DNA from: JALYYC01 sp963795805
GTDB lineage: Bacteria > Chloroflexota > Dormibacteria > CF-121
Length of the DNA: 64,000 bases
Direction of reading: 5' to 3'
NCBI GenBank assembly: GCA_963795805.1
Contig: CAWCIV010000001.1
Span: 930,001 to 994,000 of the forward strand
Made by a program: the position numbers and the translations under genes. Shown here piece by piece: positions 1 to 7,688 of this stretch. Within the stretch, counting starts at the first letter, position 1, and every line of letters begins with the position of its first letter. The notes under the pieces are model-generated. The model was not told where the DNA came from. It worked only from the letters and a program-made list of their open reading frames with translations, and ran no database searches.

Positions 1-172
1 CGCCGACCGCGGCGAACTGCGCCGATCCCGCAAAAACGATCAGGGACATCAAGACAACCGACCAACCAGGGAGACCGGTCGAGACGGCTAGCACGCCGAA
101 CGAAGCCCCGAAGACGGCGACCGCAATCGCCACGGGCGCGGCACGCAGGAGGATGGTCCGAACCGGCGTCAT
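1..172 (-). CDS. azlC: AzlC-type branched-chain amino acid permease, N-terminal part (cut by window edge)
   Basis: Only the first 57 codons lie in the window; the gene runs off the left edge. The ATG is at 172-170 on the minus strand. The translation has a short basic N-terminus followed by a hydrophobic helix with the GASFGVLA segment near residue 22 and then VFAGSAQFA near residue 48. These are the signature positions of AzlC, the large subunit of the AzlCD exporter for branched-chain amino acids. AzlD would be expected further left. It is divergent from the histidine kinase at 275. The family assignment is firm for so short a piece; the substrate is inferred from the family. Confidence 0.8.
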   Translation of the reverse strand, partial: MTPVRTILLRAAPVAIAVAVFGASFGVLAVSTGLPGWSVVLMSLIVFAGSAQFAAVG

Positions 173-274
173 TGGCGAAATTATCTGGAATGGGGCGGGT
201 TCGACGACTGCCTCCCGTTCACCAGCTGTGACCACCTACCTGAGGTCCCGCCCGTCTATAGTCGGGAGCAGGCC

Positions 275-2440
275 ATGAGGTCAGGACCGCTAGTGATCGG
301 CAACTGGGCTCGCCTCCGACCGACGCTCGCGAGTCTGCTTCCGTACGTGGCTGCGCTTGGCAGCATCGGGGTCGCCAGCGTGCTGCTCGGGCTGGTCGCC
401 TACCTGCTGCGCCTTCCGAGGATCGAAACCTATCCCCTGGTCTACCTGCTCTGCGTCGCGGTCATCATGCTGCGCTTCGGCCGAGCCCCGGCGTTGGTCG
501 CCACGGCGGCGTCCGCCGTCGCCATGGACACGATCATGGTGCCACCGACCTCCACCTTCGGTTGGCACTCCGCCAACGACCTGATCCGGCTGGTCTCCGG
601 CGTCGTCGCCGGGTTGGTCCTGATATTCACGATCGAGGCCACGCGCCGATCGACGTCCTTGCTGGCCAGACGGAAGGATCTCTTGCAGGAGGTCTCGCCC
701 CGCATCATCCAGAGCCTCGACGTCGAGGAGATCCTCAGTACGGTCGCCGAGCAGACGCAGCGCGTCATCGACTACCAGAACTTCCGGCTCTACCGGTGGG
801 ACGAAGCGACGGAACGCCTCGTCCTGATGAAGGCGGTCGCTCGGGCGGGTCCGTACGAGGGTCTGGACTGGCGGTCGGTGACCCTCGCGCTCGGAGAGGG
901 GATCACGGGAACGGCCGCGCACACCCGCAAGGCGATCCTGGTTCCGGACGCGCGGCGGGATCCGCGCATCGTCTATCCACCGGGAGTTGCGCCGATCGAG
1001 GAGACCGTCCTCAGCGTGCCGATGGTGACGCGCGACCGGCTATTCGGCGCACTCTCGCTGGGGCGGCTGGGTGCCCGGTCGATGACTGGCGACGATTTGC
1101 GCTTGATGGAGTCGATTGGCGCCCAGACCGCGCTGGCCCTGGCCAACGCCGAGCAGTACGCCGAGGCCGAGCAGGTGATTCACGCGCTGGCCGCGATCGA
1201 GGCCCTGCAACCGATGACGGGCACCATGTCCGAGGCTGAGGTCGACCAGCGCATCAGCGACGGCTTTCTTGAACTGAGCCAGGCCGAGCTTACGACCTTG
1301 CACGTCCTGCGGGCGGACGGCCAGTACCACGAGGGCGCCAGCTCCGGGCAAATCGAGATCAGTCCTGACGCACCGAGCCAGCCGGCGATCGCCGCCTCCG
1401 ACGTCGCCTGGCTTGCGGACGCCAGGGTCGCGGCCTATGTCTCCGATACCCCGAACGATCCCCGGCTCCCGCGCTGGGCGCGCGAGGCGGCGAAGCGCAG
1501 CGGCGTGCAGGCGAGCGTCTACCTTCCCCTCAGGGCCGGCCAGCGCCTTCTCGGCTTCGTCGGTCTCCACTGGCGGCGCCCGCGATGGTTGCGCCCGGAG
1601 CAGCTGGGGCGATTCCAGCTGGTCGCCGCGCAGGCCGCCATCACGCTCGACACGCGCCGCGCTCTCGAGCAGGAGCGCGGCCGAGCCGAAGCCCTTGCCG
1701 AGCTGGAACGCGCCCGTCGGGAATTCATGCAGATCGCCTCGCACGAGCTCCGCACGCCGTTGACGGTGATCCGCGGTTATGCCTCGCTGCTGGAGGACGG
1801 CTCGCTGGGCCCGATCCCGGAGAAGGCACGTCAGGCGCTGCACACCCTGATGGAGAAATCGACCGAGATGCGGGCCCAGGTGGAACGCATGCTGCTGCTC
1901 GCCCGCCTGGAGGACGGCGCGGTGCCGCCCCCGATGCATTCACTGGATCTCCGTACCGTCGTGCAGGACGCGGTCAGCCGGGTCCAGCCGCAGGTGGAGC
2001 TGAAGCGGGGCTCGGTCCGGGTGCGCCTGCCGGATGAGCCACTCACGGTGACCGGCGACACCGACCGGCTGGGTACGGCCATCGACAATCTGCTCCAGAA
2101 TGCCGTCAAGTTCAGCGTCGAGCCCCCCAGCATCGAGGTTGACGGCGCCAGGGAGGACGGCCATATCGAGCTTCGGGTCGAGGATCACGGAGTCGGCATC
2201 CCGGCGGCGGCCCTGAGCCGCCTGTTCGAGAAGTTCTACCGCGTCGAAGACCCGCGGCTCCGGAACGTCGCCGGAACGGGGATCGGTCTTTATCTGGTTC
2301 GGCAGGTGATCGAGGGCCACGGCGGCCATGTCGAGGTCAAGAGCGTCCCCGGCGCGGGAACCACCTTCAGGCTGCGCCTCCCCCAGGGAGCCCCAGCGGC
2401 GACTCAGGGCGGGCCCCCAACCGGCTCGGAAACAGCCTGA
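275..2440 (+). CDS. Membrane sensor histidine kinase with DUF4118-like helices and two GAF domains
   Basis: The 721-residue protein starts with about four membrane helices (residues ~22-115) resembling the DUF4118 region of KdpD. A first GAF domain follows (~140-295), then a second (~325-465), HisKA (~480-548) and HATPase_c (~595-706). The phosphoacceptor is His490 in the SHELRTPL motif. The N-box (DNLLQNAVKF), the G1 box (DHGVGIP) and the G2 box (GTGIGLYL) are intact, so the kinase should be active. The ATG is preceded by a purine-rich GGGAGCAGG site, and a TATAGT -10-like hexamer lies at 255-260. No response regulator is adjacent, so it is an orphan kinase. The ligand of the GAF domains cannot be told from sequence. 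Confidence 0.92.
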   Translation: MRSGPLVIGNWARLRPTLASLLPYVAALGSIGVASVLLGLVAYLLRLPRIETYPLVYLLCVAVIMLRFGRAPALVATAASAVAMDTIMVPPTSTFGWHSANDLIRLVSGVVAGLVLIFTIEATRRSTSLLARRKDLLQEVSPRIIQSLDVEEILSTVAEQTQRVIDYQNFRLYRWDEATERLVLMKAVARAGPYEGLDWRSVTLALGEGITGTAAHTRKAILVPDARRDPRIVYPPGVAPIEETVLSVPMVTRDRLFGALSLGRLGARSMTGDDLRLMESIGAQTALALANAEQYAEAEQVIHALAAIEALQPMTGTMSEAEVDQRISDGFLELSQAELTTLHVLRADGQYHEGASSGQIEISPDAPSQPAIAASDVAWLADARVAAYVSDTPNDPRLPRWAREAAKRSGVQASVYLPLRAGQRLLGFVGLHWRRPRWLRPEQLGRFQLVAAQAAITLDTRRALEQERGRAEALAELERARREFMQIASHELRTPLTVIRGYASLLEDGSLGPIPEKARQALHTLMEKSTEMRAQVERMLLLARLEDGAVPPPMHSLDLRTVVQDAVSRVQPQVELKRGSVRVRLPDEPLTVTGDTDRLGTAIDNLLQNAVKFSVEPPSIEVDGAREDGHIELRVEDHGVGIPAAALSRLFEKFYRVEDPRLRNVAGTGIGLYLVRQVIEGHGGHVEVKSVPGAGTTFRLRLPQGAPAATQGGPPTGSETA

Positions 2441-2478
2441 TCCAGCAAGACTGAGGGAGCTTTGGGGTTGGCCCTATT

Positions 2479-2799
2479 GTGGCGACCCAGCAGGACGGAA
2501 GCGCGGACAACGATGTCCCGGATGCCGCCATCCAGATTCCAGCCGAGTGGCTGATGGCCCTGCTCGAGGTGGAGGCGGTCCGCCGGGTACAACGGCCCGA
2601 TACCCTGGTGATGCTGACGGCCGACGGCCTGTCGCTCAGCGGGGTCGAGCTGCTGGTCGAGCGGCGCTGGGTCCGGGAGCCGTTCTGGGGCCAGATCAGC
2701 GAAGCCGTAACACGCGGCTTCATCCACCAGCGCTCGGCGGTCAAGGTCACCCTTCGCGGCGACCGCCGCGAACATGAGCGCCGTCCGGCAGCCCGCTAG
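2479..2799 (+). CDS. Hypothetical protein, 106 aa
   Basis: I do not recognise this family. The protein starts at GTG 2479, 38 nt after the histidine kinase stop, with GGGAGC as a weak ribosome site. It is soluble-looking: an acidic N-terminus, then an IPAEWLMALLEVEAV helix, and a basic Arg-rich tail. Its position just downstream of the kinase on the same strand suggests co-transcription, so it could be an accessory or output protein of that sensor, but nothing in the sequence proves this. The reading frame has the high third-position GC typical of its neighbours, which supports it as a real gene. Confidence 0.5.
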   Translation: MATQQDGSADNDVPDAAIQIPAEWLMALLEVEAVRRVQRPDTLVMLTADGLSLSGVELLVERRWVREPFWGQISEAVTRGFIHQRSAVKVTLRGDRREHERRPAAR

Positions 2800-2841
2800 C
2801 CGGGTCAACGCGAGACTGCCTGCTAGAGTCGAGGCAGGCCA

Positions 2842-4404
2842 ATGCCAACCGTGATCCCAACGGACCCGCCGCCGATGCAGGCGCCTGCCGCATTGGATCC
2901 GCGAGCCGACCTGCCGCGCGGCTTTTACGACTTCCTTGAGCCCCTGCACCGGGTCTTTTCGCCGCGCCGGCACGAACTGGTACAGGCCCGCAAGCGGGGC
3001 CTCGAGGCGGCCCACCGGGGCGACCTGCCGACCTACCTCGGGCCGTCGGAAGGAACCACCGGCAGCTGGAAAGTGTCGTTGCCCGGCTGGTGCCAGGACC
3101 AGCGCAACCAGATGACCGGTCCCGCCGACGACGCGGAGCTGGTCGTCAAGATGCTGAACTCCGGGGCGCCGGGCGTGATGCTCGACCTGGAGGACTCGGT
3201 GGCGAACGCCTGGCCCAACATCCTGAAGGGCGTCGAAAATATCGTCGCCGCGCTGCGGAGTCAGCTCACCTACCATGACGCGAAGCGCGACCGTGACGTC
3301 GCCATCAGCGAGAGCAAGACCGTGATCTTCACCCGACCCCGAGGCCTGCATCTCGCCCAGGCGGGCGTCATCAAGGGCGAAGTCCTCGCCGCGTCGCTCT
3401 TCGACGTGGCCATGGTCGCGTTCCAGGTCGACCCGTCCCGGCTCCGCCACCCACTCAGCATCTACATCCCGAAATCGGAATCGGCGGAGGAGGCCCTCTG
3501 GTGGCGGGACCTGTTCAAGGCGATCGCCGAGGCGCGCGGCTGGCCACACGACTACATCCGCTGCATGGCCCTGGTCGAGTCGCACCCGATCGCGTACCAG
3601 ATGGAGGAGTTCGCCTTCAACCTCCGCGAACACATCATGGGCCTGAACCTCGGTCGCTGGGATTACATGGCCAGCCTGATCGACTTCACCTTGCAGGATC
3701 CACGCTGGGTGCTGCCAGATCGCAACATGATTCCCCACGACGTGGCCTTCTTCCAGGCGCTGCGCGAGGTGATGCCGGAGGTCTGTCATAAGCGCGGGCT
3801 GCTGGCGATTGGCGGGATGACCGCGCTCTACCCGAGTCGAACCGACGCCGCCCTGAACGAGCGCGCGCTCAAAGTCCTGGAGCAGGACAAGAAGAACGAG
3901 GCCAACAGTCTGATGGACGGCGCCTGGACCGGGCACCCGGATCAAAACGAGATCGCGGTCAACCAGTTCCCCTATCCAAACCAGCTGCAGGCGCGGCGCA
4001 AGGACGCTGACATCCATCGCGACCTCCGCCCGAGCCCCGAGGGGGTTGGCAAGCGAACCCTGCAGGGCTCTCGCGACGCGGTGAGGACCGTCATCCGCTA
4101 CCGCGACGGCGTCCTGAACGGACGGGGCGCGAGCCTGCTGGACGGCTACATGGAGGATCTCGCCACAGATCGGATCTACCGCTACATGATCGCCCAGCGG
4201 GTGCTGCACAAGGTCACCGTGCCGCAGGCGTCAGGCGGCTCCGCCACGCACTCCCTCGCGCTCGTCTCGCAACTGTTCGACGAGGAGCTGGCCCGACTGG
4301 TCGGCGAGCAGCCCGAGGCCGCGGCGACGATGCGCACCGCGCGCGAGCAGAGCGAGGGGATGGTCCTGGGCATCCTGGAGGCGCAAGGCGCCCGAACGCA
4401 CTAG
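2842..4404 (+). CDS. aceB: Malate synthase (AceB-type)
   Basis: Condenses glyoxylate with acetyl-CoA to malate in the glyoxylate shunt. The 520-residue length fits the malate synthase A form. Recognisable blocks are the ITGP-like segment (QMTGPADD, ~91-98), the acidic LDLEDSVANAW block (~114-124), the RPRGLHL catalytic arginine block, the MALVES block, GLNLGRWDY, the IGGMTALYP block and the DGAWTGHP block near the C-terminus. The MALVESHPIAY stretch departs from the enterobacterial IETILAA version. The ATG at 2842 follows a GAGGCAGG site, and a TAGAGT -10-like hexamer sits 13 nt before the start, so the leader is very short. No isocitrate lyase is in the window. Confidence 0.88.
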   Translation: MPTVIPTDPPPMQAPAALDPRADLPRGFYDFLEPLHRVFSPRRHELVQARKRGLEAAHRGDLPTYLGPSEGTTGSWKVSLPGWCQDQRNQMTGPADDAELVVKMLNSGAPGVMLDLEDSVANAWPNILKGVENIVAALRSQLTYHDAKRDRDVAISESKTVIFTRPRGLHLAQAGVIKGEVLAASLFDVAMVAFQVDPSRLRHPLSIYIPKSESAEEALWWRDLFKAIAEARGWPHDYIRCMALVESHPIAYQMEEFAFNLREHIMGLNLGRWDYMASLIDFTLQDPRWVLPDRNMIPHDVAFFQALREVMPEVCHKRGLLAIGGMTALYPSRTDAALNERALKVLEQDKKNEANSLMDGAWTGHPDQNEIAVNQFPYPNQLQARRKDADIHRDLRPSPEGVGKRTLQGSRDAVRTVIRYRDGVLNGRGASLLDGYMEDLATDRIYRYMIAQRVLHKVTVPQASGGSATHSLALVSQLFDEELARLVGEQPEAAATMRTAREQSEGMVLGILEAQGARTH

Positions 4405-4468
4405 CCCACCGGCGGCGGACCTGCTGCCGGTCCAGCGCAACGCGACGCCGGCCTACCGCGTCGTCCGC

Positions 4469-5083
4469 ATGCTCGCCCTTCCCCTCCTCCACTGCCTCTT
4501 TCGAATCCACGTCACCGGCCGCGCCCGGATTCCGCGACGCGGCGCCTACGTGATCGTGGCGAACCATCTCAACTGGCTCGATTCCTTTGCCCTCCTCGCC
4601 ACCTTTCCGATCGAACCGCGGATCCACTTTCTTGGCGATACGACCATGCTCGTCACTCACCGAGTGCAATGGGCCACGATCAAGGCGGTCGGTGGGTACA
4701 TCCCGGTCAACCGAAGCCTGCACCAGGACGCTGCCCTCTTCCATCATGTGAACCGCTGCCTGCAGGCGGGCGGCGCGGTTGCGCTCTATCCCGAGGGCCA
4801 CTACGGCGACGCCGAGGGGAAATTGATGCCGTTCAAGAAGGGCTTCGCGCATTTTGCGCTCGACAACGGCGTCCCGATCGTCCCGGTCGCGATGGCCGGC
4901 ATGAAGGACCTCTGGCTTCGCAAAACGGTTGCCGTCCACATCGGTCCCCCGATCGACCCCGCGGGGCAGTCGATCGACTTGGTGGTGGCGCGCGCCGAAG
5001 CCGCCGTCCGGGACCTGATGCCACCGTACGCCGAGCCGCATGGTCCGAAACTCTTCCGGCGCCGGCTCAGCCGTCTCTTCTAG
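4469..5083 (+). CDS. 1-acyl-sn-glycerol-3-phosphate acyltransferase family protein (PlsC-like)
   Basis: Transfers an acyl chain to lysophosphatidate or a similar lysolipid at the inner membrane face. The HX4D catalytic motif is NHLNWLD near residues 28-34, and the second substrate-binding motif is YPEGHYGD near residue 108. The length of 204 aa is usual for short PlsC members. The ATG at 4469 is the only canonical start, but the frame stays open upstream and encodes PVQRNATPAYRVVR, which resembles the usual N-terminus of this family. Translation may therefore begin at an upstream CTG (4421 or 4424). It follows malate synthase on the same strand and ends 3 bp from the convergent UbiB-like gene. 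Confidence 0.82.
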   Translation: MLALPLLHCLFRIHVTGRARIPRRGAYVIVANHLNWLDSFALLATFPIEPRIHFLGDTTMLVTHRVQWATIKAVGGYIPVNRSLHQDAALFHHVNRCLQAGGAVALYPEGHYGDAEGKLMPFKKGFAHFALDNGVPIVPVAMAGMKDLWLRKTVAVHIGPPIDPAGQSIDLVVARAEAAVRDLMPPYAEPHGPKLFRRRLSRLF

Positions 5084-5086
5084 GGG

Positions 5087-6742
5087 CTAGGGCCGGCCGG
5101 AGCGCAGGATGCTGATCGCGACGTAACCGCCCAGCGCGCTCGCAGCGAGAAAGCCGACGATCAGGACGATGCCCGCGGCCGGGTCGCTGCGCAGGTGGAA
5201 GGCCGAGATCAGGACGGCGAGGGCGATGACGAAGGCGGCGACGATGATGCCGAGCACCATCCGGTTCGCGATCCGCTCCAGCCGCCTGACGAGCGGCTCG
5301 AAGCCGGAGGGCCGCACGCCGAGCTCGAGGTCCCCGCGCTGCAACGCCGCCAGCAACCGGCGTGCCTGCTGCGGTCCCTCGACCCCGAGGCGGGCGACAT
5401 CGACGCCTGCCTGAGCCAGGGAGCGAGCCCACATCACCGGCGAAAACTGTCGCGTCACCATCTGCCGCGCGTAGGGCACCAGGACCCTGGTGAAGTCGAA
5501 GCCCGGGTCCAGCCGCGTGACCAGGCTCTCGTGCATCACAACCGTCTTGAGGAGCAGGGCGTAACCGGACGGGAGCTGCAGCCCATGCCGGCGGACGACC
5601 CCGAGGACATCGTTGATAACCGGCCGGATCGCGATCTCTCCCACCGGCCGGCCGTAGTAGCGCGACCGCAGGTGCTCGACGTCACGCCGAAGGATCGTCC
5701 GATCGACACGACGGCGAGCCACGCCCAGATCGAAGAGCGCATCGACCTGCCGCTCCGGTTCGTCGCTTGTGTAGGCGAGCAGCGCCCAGACCAGTTGTTC
5801 CTGCATCCGCGGCTCGACCGTGCCCACCATGCCGAAGTCGACGACGCCAATACGTCCAGCCGGATCGATGAAGAAGTTGCCGGGATGCGGGTCGGCATGG
5901 AAGAAGCCGTCTTTGAAAATCATCTTGAGCACCATCTGGGCACCCTGTAGCGCGATGGCGCGCGGGTCCACACCGGCGGCTTCCAGCGCAGCCAGGTCGT
6001 CGATCTTGATGCCACCAATCCGCTCCAGGGTGAGCACACGTCTGGTCGTCTTGTCCCAGTGCACGAGGGGAATGTGGACGCCGGCATCTTCGGCGAAGTT
6101 GGCGCGGAATCGATCGGCGTTGTGCCCCTCTCGAATGTAGTTCGTCTCAGCGCGCAGGGTCTGCCCGAACTCGTGCACGACACCGAGCACGTCGTACTGA
6201 TCCATCAGGGCCCAGCGGCGACGCGCGGTGGCCGCCAGTGTTTCCAGGATTTGCAGGTCTTGCTCGATCTGCTGCGGGACCTCGGGCCGCTGCACCTTCA
6301 CGACGACCGGTGTGCCGTCGGGTAGGGTCGCGCCGTGCACCTGTCCGATCGAGGCGGCCGCCAGCGGGACCTGATCAAACGCCCGAAACGCGACGTCGAT
6401 TGGCTCGCCCAGCTCAGCTTCCACGACCTGCTTGACAACCGCGATTGGCAGCGGAGGCGCCGCATCCTGCAACTTCGCCAGCTCGACCTGGTAATTGAGC
6501 GGAAGCAGGTCGGCGCGCGTGGACAAAATCTGCCCCAGCTTGATGAACGTCGGGCCCAGTTCCTCCAGCGCCCGGCGCACGTGCTCGGGCCGGGTCAGCC
6601 GCTGGTCGTACTGGCGGTTGAACACGCGCTGCCAGGTCACAAACCGTTCCAGCCCGAGGATGCTGATGAAGAAGCCGAGTCCATGGCGGGCCAGCACCCG
6701 GCTGATCTGGCGATAGCGACGCGTTGTGGATTGGGCGGGCAT
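5087..6742 (-). CDS. ABC1/UbiB (AarF) family atypical protein kinase-like membrane protein
   Basis: The protein belongs to the ABC1/UbiB family of atypical kinases linked to quinone or isoprenoid-lipid metabolism. The N-terminal KxGQ signature appears as FIKLGQILSTR, followed by the A-rich loop region AAASIGQVH, the VVKVQRP lysine region, DPHPGNFF and VVDFGMVG (metal-binding DFG-like). The last ~70 residues hold two membrane helices. I prefer the ATG at 6742, giving 551 aa; a TTG at 6760 in the same frame is the alternative. It is divergent from the choline-kinase-like gene 43 bp away, and the space between must hold both promoters. The exact substrate of this family member is unknown. Confidence 0.88.
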   Translation of the reverse strand: MPAQSTTRRYRQISRVLARHGLGFFISILGLERFVTWQRVFNRQYDQRLTRPEHVRRALEELGPTFIKLGQILSTRADLLPLNYQVELAKLQDAAPPLPIAVVKQVVEAELGEPIDVAFRAFDQVPLAAASIGQVHGATLPDGTPVVVKVQRPEVPQQIEQDLQILETLAATARRRWALMDQYDVLGVVHEFGQTLRAETNYIREGHNADRFRANFAEDAGVHIPLVHWDKTTRRVLTLERIGGIKIDDLAALEAAGVDPRAIALQGAQMVLKMIFKDGFFHADPHPGNFFIDPAGRIGVVDFGMVGTVEPRMQEQLVWALLAYTSDEPERQVDALFDLGVARRRVDRTILRRDVEHLRSRYYGRPVGEIAIRPVINDVLGVVRRHGLQLPSGYALLLKTVVMHESLVTRLDPGFDFTRVLVPYARQMVTRQFSPVMWARSLAQAGVDVARLGVEGPQQARRLLAALQRGDLELGVRPSGFEPLVRRLERIANRMVLGIIVAAFVIALAVLISAFHLRSDPAAGIVLIVGFLAASALGGYVAISILRSGRP

Positions 6743-6785
6743 CCATCCTGAGGGTAACAAGGCGGAGCCGATACGCTATCCAGCG

Positions 6786-7688
6786 GTGAGCGTAGGAGTC
6801 GATCACCTGGCCATCCTCGACCGCGTTCCGGGATGGACAGGCCTGCCACGAACGTCGCAACCACTCGGCGGTGGGATCACCAATCGGAACCATCGGGTGC
6901 AGATCGGAACGGAAACGGTCGTCGTGCGGATCCCCGCCCTGACCGGCAAGCTGCTCGGGATCGACCGGCGGGTCGAGCACGAGGCGAGCCTCCTCGCTGC
7001 GGCCAGCGGCGTCGGACCGGAGGTCGTCGCGTTTCTCGAGCCTGAAGGCATCCTGGTGACTCGCTTCATCCAGGGTGAAGCCATCAGCGACGCCGCGGTC
7101 CACCTTCCGGAGACGCTGCGACGGGTCGCTGCATCACTCGGCCTGATCCATCATGCCGGGCTGGTGCCGGCCCCCTTCTCTCCGTTTCGTGTCGGTGAGA
7201 GGTATGCCGCCACGGCGAGGGACCACGGGGTGCACCTCCCGCCTGCCTACGAGCGCGCGGTTCAGATCGCGACCGTGGTCGAACAGGCGCTTCCCCTCGT
7301 CCCGCCGGTGCTCTGCCACAACGACCTGCTCAACGCGAATTTCATCGACGACGGACAGCTGATCCGGATCGTCGACTGGGAGTACGCCGGGATGGGCGAC
7401 CCGATGTTCGATCTCGGCAATTTCGCGGTCAATCACGAGCTCGCCCCGGATGAGCAGGCGTATCTGCTCGAGGCCTACGCCGGCGAGGCCTCGCCCGCGC
7501 GGCTGGCACACCTTCGGCTGATGTGCGCGATGTCGGATTACCGCGAAGCGATGTGGGGCGTCGTCCAGCAGGGAATTTCCGACCTCGATTTCGACTTCGC
7601 CGGCTACGCCGGGCGGCACTTCGACCGACTGCTGGCGAGTGCCGGACGCCCGGAGTTCAACGATTGGCTCCGCCAGGCGCGGCCGTGA
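6786..7688 (+). CDS. Choline/ethanolamine kinase-like (APH superfamily) phosphotransferase
   Basis: An aminoglycoside-phosphotransferase-fold kinase of the choline kinase (LicA) branch. The catalytic loop CHNDLLNAN (His178, with its Asp and Asn) and the metal-binding IVDWEYAGMGDPMFDL block are intact. The 300-residue length is normal. GTG 6786 is chosen because the conserved part begins just after it; an in-frame ATG at 6726 would overlap the divergent gene. The stop codon overlaps the GTG of the next gene (GTGA at 7685-7688), so the two are translationally coupled to a dimethylglycine-dehydrogenase-like enzyme. The context points to choline-derived or other methylated amine metabolism, but the true acceptor is not fixed by the sequence. 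Confidence 0.85.
   Translation: MSVGVDHLAILDRVPGWTGLPRTSQPLGGGITNRNHRVQIGTETVVVRIPALTGKLLGIDRRVEHEASLLAAASGVGPEVVAFLEPEGILVTRFIQGEAISDAAVHLPETLRRVAASLGLIHHAGLVPAPFSPFRVGERYAATARDHGVHLPPAYERAVQIATVVEQALPLVPPVLCHNDLLNANFIDDGQLIRIVDWEYAGMGDPMFDLGNFAVNHELAPDEQAYLLEAYAGEASPARLAHLRLMCAMSDYREAMWGVVQQGISDLDFDFAGYAGRHFDRLLASAGRPEFNDWLRQARP

Noticed and set aside
2404..4209. A 601-residue open frame on the minus strand
   Set aside because: It is the mirror of malate synthase on the plus strand; the Arg/Asp/Val-heavy composition has no family features and no RBS.
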